Below are positions 16,844 to 25,114 of a DNA stretch of 32,334 bases, one piece after another (position 1 is the stretch's first letter; each line of letters starts with the position of its first letter). Where the stretch lies: assembly GCA_002811645.1 (NCBI GenBank), contig PDIP01000016.1, positions 1 to 32,334 on the forward strand. Direction: 5' to 3'. The notes beneath the pieces are model-generated. The model saw only the letters and a list, made by a program, of their open reading frames with translations. It had not been told where the DNA came from and searched no databases. A program made the position numbers and the translations under genes. Origin of the DNA: Corallochytrium limacisporum (Eukaryota; Opisthokonta).

Positions 16844-18115
16844 CTATGCGTAGCCCTGGTAGGTAGCCTTTTCACCCATGGGCATCTTATCCATGTCCTC
16901 CTCCTCGTGGACGGCGACCTTCCACAGAGTCAGGCACAGACAAATCAGCATGATGCTCATGAACAAGCAGGTCACCCACAGAATGGTGTAGGCTTCGATA
17001 GACTCATCACAGACGTGGTCATAGGCAAAGCTTTGGTACAACTGTTGCACGGGCTCGCACTGGACGTCTTCTTCAAGACTGACGAGGTTGGTTTGGATGT
17101 TGTTCAGTTCGGTAGTAAGGGAGTCGACTGTGGAGCTGCCACAGGAAGCTGGGATCAGTTCCACAAACGCCAAACCGGTCGTCACGTCGGACTGGGCCTG
17201 CTCAAGGTCACCCTCGAGCTCGTTGGTACCTTCACAAGTGATGTAGTACATCAGGAGGTCCTCTTCAGCCCCGCTGAACTTGTTGACAAGTGCCACAGTG
17301 TTGGTGTCCGGATCGATGCAGTAGTCGGAACCGGTGGCAGTGTATGCCATAAACACAAAAGTGCCGAGGAAGACAAAGATGAAGGCAGTGGTGCCGACGC
17401 GCAACATCCACCTGGAAATCTTGGTGTTGCGAGTGGTGTTGAAGGAGCGCCTTCTGCAGACGTCGACCAGGACGAATGCACAGCCAATCACGAAAACCAG
17501 GACAAAGAGCAACACAGCGATGAAAATTGCGAAGGGTACCTTGGACGTATTCGAGGTCTTGTTAGACACGAGAATGATATCGTCCGGAGTGTCGCCAATG
17601 GCGTTCAAGAAATCGTTGACCGTGCCGTTAAGGGTAGCCACCTGGGCCTGGACATCGGCGATCTCTTCTTCTCCCGCGGCGCAGGCCGCCGAGAGAGTGT
17701 CCAGGTCCGAGGAGATGGTTCCAATGGAGCCCTGGATCGACGTCATGCCGTCCTCAGCGTTCTGCAGCAAGTTGGCGGCGTCTGTGAGGTCGCTGGTGGC
17801 GCTATCGACACTCGTCAGGGCATTGATGTTGCCGACCAGAGCGACAATGATAGCGGCAAAGACCAAGAAGAGAGCCATGAGCCAGAAGAGCCGTCCGAGG
17901 TTGGTGGCCCGGCGGTTTGCGTAGTAGTGCTTGCGGCTGGTGGGTCCACACAGCATAATGCACGAGATTGGAATAACCAGGATGGCCCAGGGCAGGAGAA
18001 TGAGACCGATGCCTACCCAGTAGTTGCTCTCTGTGGGTTCGAAGGTGTTCCCGCCTCGGAGGCGAGGCAAATCATGCATGGCCTCAACGAGGGTGCTCGG
18101 GTTGTATGTGGTCAT
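16844..18115 (-). CDS. Tweety-homologue (TTYH) family membrane protein
   Basis: A 423-residue protein with five predicted membrane segments: about 33-56, 77-96, 194-218, 240-260 and 377-398. The arrangement is pair, long outer loop, pair, second outer loop, single, which is the Tweety/prominin layout. Family landmarks are GSDYCIDPD (262-270) just after TM4, as in GSSDFCVDPD of animal TTYH; MYYITCEG (289-296), as in QYYLACSP; and VQCEPVQQLY...YDHVCDESIE before TM5. The basic RRRSFNTTRNTK loop between TM3 and TM4 fits a cytosolic side. NxS/T sites at N163, N185 and N189 lie in the first outer loop, which also has a coiled-coil-like segment (104-170). Animal members were described as chloride channels, but later structures suggest lipid-related roles, so the function here is open. 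The short acidic C-tail ends ATYQGYA. Confidence 0.85.
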   Translation of the reverse strand: MTTYNPSTLVEAMHDLPRLRGGNTFEPTESNYWVGIGLILLPWAILVIPISCIMLCGPTSRKHYYANRRATNLGRLFWLMALFLVFAAIIVALVGNINALTSVDSATSDLTDAANLLQNAEDGMTSIQGSIGTISSDLDTLSAACAAGEEEIADVQAQVATLNGTVNDFLNAIGDTPDDIILVSNKTSNTSKVPFAIFIAVLLFVLVFVIGCAFVLVDVCRRRSFNTTRNTKISRWMLRVGTTAFIFVFLGTFVFMAYTATGSDYCIDPDTNTVALVNKFSGAEEDLLMYYITCEGTNELEGDLEQAQSDVTTGLAFVELIPASCGSSTVDSLTTELNNIQTNLVSLEEDVQCEPVQQLYQSFAYDHVCDESIEAYTILWVTCLFMSIMLICLCLTLWKVAVHEEEDMDKMPMGEKATYQGYA

Positions 18116-18660
18116 GGTGAATGGAGTCTGTTGTGTTTGCTTGCTAAACCGAAATGTTGTCTATCACAGGTATGTATCTATCCTTTACTCTCTGGTGTCG
18201 CGGCGTGTTATGCCTTACCAAGTATGGTGGTAACAAGTTTGGGAATACCAATTGGAATGATCTCTTAAATACCCCTTCCTCAAACTCCTTCTTCTGCAAT
18301 CTCTTGGTGATATGTCTATTTCACTGTCTGAAACAAACACACGCACACATAAACAGAAGAAGTTGTCACTTTGGTACCGTTATTTCAACACTCCTTCGCA
18401 GTCCACTTCACCTCGCTTATATCGGTCCTTCTTGGACCCGAAAACGCGCAGCCACACGCACACCGGCTTGCAGCTCACTACATGACTCCTTGTTTCTCTT
18501 TCAGAGGACACAAACTTTCCTTTACAGACCCACGTCACAAGGAACACCCTGCGACTAAGCACAGGCACAATTTCTCAAGTCTCCTCGCAAAGCAGCGCGC
18601 ACACACACACACAAGCAAGCGCGTAGGGTACTGACAGGTAGAGTTTCTTCCTCTCCAAAG
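18116..18660. promoter_or_regulatory. Upstream region of the Tweety gene
   Basis: 545 bp upstream of the minus-strand start codon. On the minus strand a GTAAGG donor-like site near 18212 and an AACACAACAG acceptor-like site near 18128 could bound a 5'-UTR intron; this is weak. Short CA tracts lie at 18339-18350 and 18599-18612. No other gene is seen. Confidence 0.35.
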
Positions 18661-19679
18661 GTTGACGCTGCCAAACTTTTCTCTCACTCAATTCGCCTGC
18701 GATGTCCAAGAGAACAAAAAAGGGCCGGGGTCTTCTCTCCCCCTCCCCCCTTTTCCCCCCTCCCCTCTCCCTCTCCCTCTCCCATTCTTCTCTTCCCCTC
18801 TCTCTCCACCTCCTCCCCCCCACCCCTCCCTTGGAACGAAAACAGGCAGCAGGTAGGTTTTGTATTGACACAGCGTGACGGAATCACCCACCAAAACACG
18901 AAAATATGAAGGGGGGATGATATCCTTTTGGCGACTCATAAGCTTTTAGGGTGCCAGACTAGTGTGGTGCGGACGAATTGGGAACAAAAAGTTAAGTGAT
19001 GGCAAAGGAGGAGAGGAATCGAGTACGGCGGCCGGTAAGTGCAGATGGGGAAGACTTACTATACAGAGACAATAGATTTTAAACAATGGACACGGCCCGA
19101 GGTTTGGGGAGAAGAAGGGGGGGGAAGAGGAGGGAGGACGGGGGAGGCGTGCCAAAAATGAAACGAAACAAATCATGGGCTCATGCGAATTAAAAAGGAA
19201 AGGACGAACACGACCCAAAACTTTAAATTACTCATCGTCGTTGCCATTCCTCTCCCCTCCCCTCTTCTCTTCGCTTCGCTTCGGTTCGCTTCTTCCATTC
19301 TCCCTACTCTCTCTCTCTCTGTCCCCCCTCCACGCGGCCTCTTCTTCTCCCCAAGCTTCTTATCGTAGATCCGACTATTCTTGCTCAGCCAGATTTTTCG
19401 GTTGGGGACTCTCTCTTTTCGCGGCATTATTTTTTTCTCAAGGTTAAAATACTGCGAGACCACACTGACGGTGGTGGGTCTAACTTTTTTGCTGGCGGTC
19501 CTCTCGCACTCGCGCACTCTCTCTCTCTCTGTTGGTTCCCCGGGGATTTCGCCCGGGTCTGGGTCCCTCCCTTCCCTGCCCGGTGCGATGTACCCGGTAC
19601 ATTTACTATGAAGCGGTGGCGAAAAAAGCCAAAGGCCACGGTTTCTCGCTCTGTGATTGGCCCGCTTGCGCACGGGAGC
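18661..19679. other. Pyrimidine/purine-rich non-coding block
   Basis: Mostly CT-rich on the plus strand (18735-18830 and 19240-19570), interrupted by a GA-rich part (19090-19150). No credible gene. A possible micro-exon MAKEERNRVRRP at 18999-19034 ends exactly at CCG|GTAAGT, a strong donor, but no partner exon could be identified. CCCCGGGGA lies at 19538-19546 and the ATTTACTATG motif at 19601-19610. Confidence 0.4.
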
Positions 19680-19726
19680 GGTGGGAGTCCCCAGCACGCC
19701 AATCGCAGGTGCCGTCTCCACTGCTT

Positions 19727-19770
<44 letters not shown>

Positions 19771-19788
19771 TCTCTCTCTCTCTCTCTC
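19680..19788 (+). repeat. Gap-flank copy 1: unique 50-mer plus (TG)n(TC)n
   Basis: Begins GGTGGGAGTCCCCAGCACG, continues to CTGCTTCTTT, then runs into (TG)n and (TC)n up to the N gap. The same sequence restarts immediately after the gap at 19842. Confidence 0.95.
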
Positions 19789-19841
19789 NNNNNNNNNNNN
19801 NNNNNNNNNNNNNNNNNNNNNNNNNNNNNNNNNNNNNNNNN
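19789..19841. other. Assembly gap (53 N)
   Basis: A run of 53 N between two (TG)n(TC)n tracts. The real sequence length is unknown. Because both flanks are the same sequence, the gap may not exist in the genome. Confidence 1.
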
Positions 19842-19888
19842 GGTGGGAGTCCCCAGCACGCCAATCGCAGGTGCCGTCTCCACTGCTT

Positions 19889-19930
<42 letters not shown>

Positions 19931-19950
19931 TCTCTCTCTCTCTCCCTCTC
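19842..19950 (+). repeat. Gap-flank copy 2
   Basis: Repeats 19680-19788 essentially exactly; the TG tract is 2 bp shorter. It then continues with CCCTCTCTCGCTGTG and unique sequence. Confidence 0.95.
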
Positions 19951-22391
19951 TCGCTGTGTCTCCCGGCTCCCTTGGCTTCCCCAGTGCAGCAGCAGCCACA
20001 CGCACCACACGCACACACACACACTCTCTCTCCTCTGCGCTCTGGATCGCTTCGCTCTGTGTGTGTGTGTGTGCAGCCAGCAGCTGGCCACGCTTCCCTC
20101 GCTCCCGTCCCCGCAACCCAGCCCACCTCGATTTTTCGTCCTCGTCAGCAGTACCCTTTGTCCATCCTCTCTACGTTCACTATGGAAATACGAATCGAAT
20201 ATCCACACCCTTGAACCCGAGGGGTGACCTAAATAAGAAAAAGCAAATTCAAAAAAAGCCAACTGCGGGTGTTCTCGCTCGCTGCCTTGGCTCTCTCACT
20301 CCTGTGTTTTTTGTGTTTGTGTGAGTGAGTGGGCCACCGAAGTTTTCTATTTTGTTTTGGGACCGGACCACAGACTGCCGGGCCTTGTCTCATTTCATCA
20401 CGAATTGTATGTCCTGGGTCGGCCACCAGCATCACTCCGATCTAATTATCCATTCATTTTATATATAATAGATAGCACCATTGGCTGATGGAACACTTGC
20501 CTGCCACTCCCAAACTCCAGGGAATCCAAGGACACACTCACCGAAGACAAAAAAACTCTGGCGTGCGGATGGAGGCCTTCCGAAGCAGGCGGTACCAAAG
20601 ATCGGCAGCGGCAGGACGTATGGCACAATGATCAATACATTATATATATATATATAGATAATCTAACCAGATATATACAAATTCAATCGACGTCAAAGGG
20701 GAAGCGGCATTCCAGAGATTCGATCGTGCACGTCTTACGGAATGCCTTTCGGACTGAACAAGCAGCAATTTCCGCATACCACCCACACTCCATAAGCAAG
20801 TGTGGTATCATGGACGTAGACTGTTCACAGTTTCTTTTTTTTTCTTTTGTTTTGGTTTTGGTTTGGTTGGTTGACTCTTGGTTTTTTTTTTTGGGGGGGG
20901 GGGCTTATTCTCTTTATTCTACCACTCCCGACGTCCCGGCACTCACTCTGTGCATATATTTTCCCCCCTATTTTTTTTTCCTTTCTTTCTTTCCTTGTCT
21001 GGCTCGTTATGGTTTTGCGTCGTGGGGCAGAGAGTGCTCGCTGCGCACACACACACACACAGGCGCGTTCGGAGGGGAGAGTGTATTCCATCTCTGTCTT
21101 GCGGAATGAAATGCGAATCTTTTGTAGTCGCACACGTACACTTCCTTTTGCAGTTCTGCGTTTTCTCTTCGCTCGTTCAGGGCTTGTACCTAGGCCGAAT
21201 CTCTCTCTTTCTCTCTTCTTTCTTTCCCCCCTTTTTTTCTTATCTTTTTACCTAAAACTACGAGCCAAAGAATCCTCGGTTTTGTTCGCAAGGTTCTGTG
21301 TGTGTCCTAGTGCACCTCATCAACTTCGTCACTACGCTCCATAAATGGACAACACGAGGAAACCAAAGGAGAGAAAAAAAAAGAGAAGCGAAGGAATTGG
21401 AATGATTTCAAGGGAGCGCAAGAAAATAGTAACCCACTTTTCTACCCGTTTTCCCTTTTTGCTCGGTACGGAATCCGGGGGAGATGGCAACTTTCAGTCA
21501 AGTCAGCCATGGTACCGACGTAAAGTCCGGTTGATTCACACCCGGAAACCCGGCTGTATAACGATGGAACTTGAGGGCACCTACCCGTGTGTCCGCCCTG
21601 GACATGTACCATGTTGATGTATGCAGTTCATCTCACATAATGAATGTACCGTATGATGTTGAAACGATGTTTGCACGAGGCCCAAACGCCCGGAGAATCC
21701 AAGGGACCCGTGAGAAGGACTTCCCCACCTCCTTCAACAGCGGCGCAAGCAATAAAGAAAAAGAGGGAAAAAAAAAGAAAACGCTAAGGCATGAATGTAT
21801 CACCTTTAATCGGCTAAAACGCAGCGCGGATGGGAGGGGGTTTAACGAGGAAGAAAAGGGTTTCGATCATCACCCGCTGCGGTGCTCGAACTCCAAAACA
21901 AAAAACAAAAAAAAATTACACACACAAATACACAGTGCCCCGGCGAGGAGGAGGGGAGGGGAGAGAGATAAAAACAAACACGCACACCCACACACACACC
22001 CTCCCCGCGGGGAAGCCCCGCCATTCTTTTGGTTTTGTCGTTGGGGGAATCGTCCCAGCCCAGCCGCTTTGCCATTATATCATCGGGCGAGAGAAAATGG
22101 GCGTCATGGTTGGTGGTAGTACAATACGGAGACCCAGGCTGGCTTTCCGCTGGCTGAGGTCAGGGGAAAACAGCGGGGTGACGAAGAGCCCAGCTAAGCC
22201 AGAACGGGACAAATTTCGCATGGGATTTTTTAATGGGCTTTTGGGTTGCTGCTGTGCTGGTGTGTTTTCTATGTGTTCTTGGGAAGGGGGGTACGTTGGC
22301 CCGATTTGCTGATCCTTTTTTTCTGTTTTCTTGGGTTCGTACATGTAAATATATTTACTATGGAGATCGCTCTGTCTAACTCTTTCCTCCT

Positions 22392-22432
<41 letters not shown>

Positions 22433-22679
22433 CACGCGCACGCACGTATACCTTCGCGCTCACCGCTGTGTGCCGCCGTAGAACGCAAACGGCGCCGACG
22501 TTTGCATTATCAGTCTACCCGTTCGTCATTGTTTCATTATTAGATGAAAGATTAGAGGGGGTGCACACCAGAGGAATTTTTTTTCTTATTTCGCATATGT
22601 TTTTGGCAAGCGTAGGGGCATGTGATTATTTCAAACACTGGCTGCCCAGTATATTAACCATACGCAATGTTTGTTGTAA
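19951..22679. other. Low-complexity non-coding region
   Basis: No credible gene. It contains (CA)/(GT) tracts at 20012-20024, 20059-20073 and 21048-21060, (TA)n at 20639-20655, (CT)n at 22401-22429, a T/C-rich block at 20830-21260, an A/G-rich block at 21350-22000, and a CCCCGCGGGG palindrome at 22003-22012. TATGGA-type motifs lie at 20175-20188 and 22353-22366. The longer open frames here are products of low complexity. A minus-strand TTCG|GTGAGTG donor-like site lies near 20540. Confidence 0.5.
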
Positions 22680-23394
22680 ATGAATTCGCCGGCTCACCGC
22701 CTCCCGGGTACTTGTGGCGTGCCTTTGCTATCGATTTTATATTTGTCTGTTATCCGTCTCTTTCATCACCGAACACAAGATCGAAGGTTTTTTTTCCCTT
22801 GCCTTCAGTGTCCCTCTTCCGGACACACAGGATACACTACGCCATACTTTCAATATGTAAAAGATGGAGAATCGTTATCGGGGGTGAATAAGAGTTGGGG
22901 TTTGCGAAATACGAGCAGACCCCGCCCGTCCCCCCGGGGAGGGGGGGGTTCCAAGGCCAGCAACCGAAGAAAACATTATACACTACGCACGGGCGCAAGC
23001 GTTAAAAGCCACGGCGGTGGCGGTTGGTGGTTACGGGTCGGGTTGGCGAGCGCTGCTATTTCATTGCTGCTGCCCGCTCCCCCCCCGGGGGGGGTGGGGA
23101 ATCACCGGTCGAGAAAATCGTCCGAACGCCCCTCCCCACCCCCCTTCCAAACCGGCGAGGGCAGACCGGTTGCGCGGGTGAAGGGAGGATCACGGGGCAG
23201 AAAAGTCGGTATCGGCAGGTGCCCAAGAATTTGTTTCGCTTTGGGCAGCTGGATGCTACCTGCAGGTCATTGTCGTCATCGTTACATATGGCGGGTGAGA
23301 AGAGCGGGTTCATTGATCGTTCCAAAGACCAGGGCATGTACTATCTACCGTGATATGTTTGTGGTCAGCGAGGGATTCTCAACTGTTCTGACCG
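22680..23394. other. Non-coding region with GC palindromes
   Basis: A plus-strand frame of 242 codons from 22680 is open, but it is Pro/Gly/Arg-rich, crosses C/G-run palindromes (22930-22939 and 23079-23094) and has no recognisable domain. I treat it as chance. On the minus strand an ATG frame near 23337 (MPWSLERSMNPLF...) reaches CTGCAG|GTAGCA, a possible donor. No gene is claimed. Confidence 0.4.
23066..23100 (+). repeat. 35-bp GC-rich inverted repeat, left arm
   Basis: GCTGCTGCCCGCTC, then C8G8, then TGGGGA. It matches the reverse complement of 23791-23825 at 34 of 35 positions (T versus C near the end). Similarity stops sharply at both edges. The C8G8 core (23079-23094) is itself a perfect 16-bp palindrome. 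Confidence 0.9.
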
Positions 23395-23471
23395 CGAACG
23401 ATGGCTGATGATTGATGTTGATGTGTCATGCTAATGAGAGGACACAAGAATGAAGTTTTGGTGTATTTATT
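23395..23471 (-). terminator. Poly(A) signal and CATCA-rich 3' element
   Basis: On the minus strand AATAAA occurs at 23466-23471, followed by ATTAGCATGACACATCAACATCAATCATCAGCC-type sequence at about 23395-23440. A similar CATCA-rich stretch follows the Tweety stop codon (16745-16795) and the ankyrin stop codon (24530-24590). It probably marks the 3' end of a minus-strand transcript. Confidence 0.4.
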
Positions 23472-23790
23472 ACCATGGGAGTGTATATGTTTGTGTGTGT
23501 TTGTGTGGATGAATAGACAGTGTGATGTCGCAGCAATGAGTCAATAGGCTCCGCATCCGCCATCATCAGAAAGGGCAGAGGACATCAGTTTCCCTGCACA
23601 CCTCTAGAATGCCATCACTATTCCCGTACACTCAAAGAAAACATCATCACCCTCCGTTTTTGTCATGGACAATCGAACAGCAACGCCAACCTTATCATCC
23701 ACCTATGCCGAAGACAGCGGCAGGTCCCGTGAAAAGCAGTTCGCACAATCGTCTCAGGACCACGGCTACCATTTGCAATTCCGCACCATA

Positions 23791-23825
23791 TCCCCGCCCC
23801 CCCCGGGGGGGGAGCGGGCAGCAGC
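23791..23825 (-). repeat. 35-bp GC-rich inverted repeat, right arm
   Basis: Reverse-complement partner of 23066-23100, with 690 bp between the arms. It is followed directly by another long C run (23825-23838) and GGGCC. It lies downstream of the stop codon in the minus-strand spliced unit described at 23858-24021. Confidence 0.9.
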
Positions 23826-23857
23826 CCCCCCCCCCCCCGGGCCGGAGGCCTTTCTCC

Positions 23858-24021
23858 TTAGATTCCTGGCGATGCGACACTATCAGGCAGGGACACGCTG
23901 AAAAAAGGGGAGCGCTCGATTTAGTAAGAAAAGCAGTGAGCTCGTGCATAAACTATCCAAGGTCTACTTACAAGTTTCGGGAGACTTTCAAGATCCGCTT
24001 AAGAGGTTGCTCGCTCACCAT
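23858..24021 (-). CDS. Small spliced ORF (29 codons) or 5' part of a spliced transcript
   Basis: Exon 1 (24021 down to 23972) begins with ATG and reads MVSEQPLKRILKVSRN. After removal of the intron at 23971-23898, exon 2 continues in frame with FVSLPDSVASPGI and a TAA at 23858-23860. An in-frame stop lies just upstream of the ATG. The protein is not recognised. The exons may be leader or non-coding RNA, or further exons may exist. The splice signals are much stronger evidence than the ORF. Confidence 0.3.
23898..23971 (-). other. 74-nt spliceosomal intron
   Basis: Read on the minus strand: donor AACTT|GTAAGTAG, branch-like TTACTAAATC about 24 nt before the acceptor, and a CCCCTTTTTTCAG acceptor. 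All three elements match strong spliceosomal consensus, and the branch resembles the yeast TACTAAC box. This is the clearest intron in the window. Confidence 0.65.
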
Positions 24022-24622
24022 GGCATGTGATTCTTATGTATATGCGCAAGATTGTGGTTTATGGCAGTGTACTCCCGTCGCGCTACTGATCTACCACCAC
24101 TCGGCAAGTTAGGTATCACGACGGGGATTCATGGTCGCACGGCGCCGCTGCCGTCTTCAAAGCAGGCCACGACCTCACAGGCTCTGTCAATGCCAGAGCA
24201 ATCGTATCATTTCCAGGATGCGGGACCCTGGGTGAGAGATACGCGCCTCCATGCAGGTGACATTGGAAACGACCACCGTGATGAGGCTGCTCCCCAGATC
24301 CAAGCGACCCCGCGGTCCGGGGCCTAATTACATATTGTGAGAACAGAACTTAATTTGATATACTTTTAATCGCGTTCGCGAACCGAAACGTCACGGACTG
24401 TGATGGTGGCGATAGGTGTACCACCTGCAAATCGGTTGCCAACAATAGTGTTCACAGCTGCTCGAATCCCGGTTCGAACATGCCATTAGTAGATATGAAA
24501 CAATGAATCGAGTGTCGTAGAAATGGTGTTTTAATATGTATGGGATTGGAAATGACGTTGATGATGGATGGTGATGGAATGGGGAAATATTTGTTCATGG
24601 CTGGCTGGCTTCGCAAAGGTGC
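24022..24622. other. Non-coding spacer / 3' flank of the ankyrin gene
   Basis: About 600 bp with no convincing gene. The first part should contain the promoter of the minus-strand spliced unit. The last 100 bp contain the CATCA-rich element downstream of the ankyrin stop. A TTCGAA-containing stretch near 24470 was checked for a tRNA and rejected. Confidence 0.4.
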
Positions 24623-25114
24623 TCAGCAAAGAATGGCCGCAAGGGTAGTGCCTGGCTGGGCAAGACTTCCCGGACGGCGGCCCATTTTGTTACTGACATC
24701 GACATTGGCATCATGCTGCATGAGGTAGTGTGCTAGATCTATGTCATTGTTCATGACCGCAATGTGCAACGGCGTGTTTCCGTCCTTCTCAGTCGCGTTC
24801 ACGTCGGCTCCGGCGCGGATCAGTTCAAAGGCAATTTGCATGTTGTGGGCAGCCGCGGCCACATGCAGAGGAGTAAGCCCGTTCTTGTCTGCCTTGTTGA
24901 CCTTGATCTTCTTTTCCTTCAGTAACCTCGACACACACTCTTCGTGCCCATTGGCTACGGCGAGGTGCAGAGGTGTGGCACCATTCTGTTTCTTGTCAGT
25001 CACATTGAAGTCTGCGTTGGCATTAATTAACCGCTCCAGCTGACGCATATCTCCACGGGCAGCCGCATCGAGGATACCATCCTGGCGTTTCGATGCCATC
25101 CAAAAGTTCATCAT
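24623..25114 (-). CDS. Ankyrin-repeat protein
   Basis: A 163-residue protein made almost entirely of ankyrin repeats: a partial capping repeat at 11-43 (ILDAAARGDMRQLERLINANADFNV), then full repeats at 44-77 (GATPLHLAVANGHEECVSRLL), 78-110 (GLTPLHVAAAAHNMQIAFELI) and 111-143 (GNTPLHIAVMNNDIDLAHYLM). The last partial repeat begins MGRRPGSLAQ and ends ILC, so it lacks the TPLH motif and acts as a C-cap or a worn repeat. Ankyrin stacks are protein-binding scaffolds; the partner is not evident. Two adjacent ATGs start the frame. There is no signal peptide or membrane segment, so a soluble protein is expected. Confidence 0.9.
   Translation of the reverse strand: MMNFWMASKRQDGILDAAARGDMRQLERLINANADFNVTDKKQNGATPLHLAVANGHEECVSRLLKEKKIKVNKADKNGLTPLHVAAAAHNMQIAFELIRAGADVNATEKDGNTPLHIAVMNNDIDLAHYLMQHDANVDVSNKMGRRPGSLAQPGTTLAAILC

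Noticed and set aside
16802-18268. 488-codon plus-strand open frame across the Tweety gene
   Set aside because: It lies antisense to a recognised five-TM protein and its translation has no domain. Open antisense frames arise from the codon bias of the real gene.
19173-20324. Several long ORFs crossing the N gap
   Set aside because: They translate (GT)n and (CT)n repeats plus N; not proteins.
21571-22119. 182-codon plus-strand ORF
   Set aside because: No ATG at its start and a Lys/His-rich translation produced by A-rich and CA-rich tracts.
22680-23408. 242-codon plus-strand ORF
   Set aside because: Composition follows C/G-run palindromes and low-complexity DNA, there is no domain, and Pro/Gly/Arg richness is explained by base composition.
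23695-23949. 84-codon minus-strand ORF
   Set aside because: It runs through the 74-nt intron acceptor and the C/G palindromes with no domain; not supported.
24460-24490. TTCGAA-containing stretch resembling a tRNA T-arm
   Set aside because: No matching 5-bp T-stem, anticodon arm or acceptor stem could be built on either strand.
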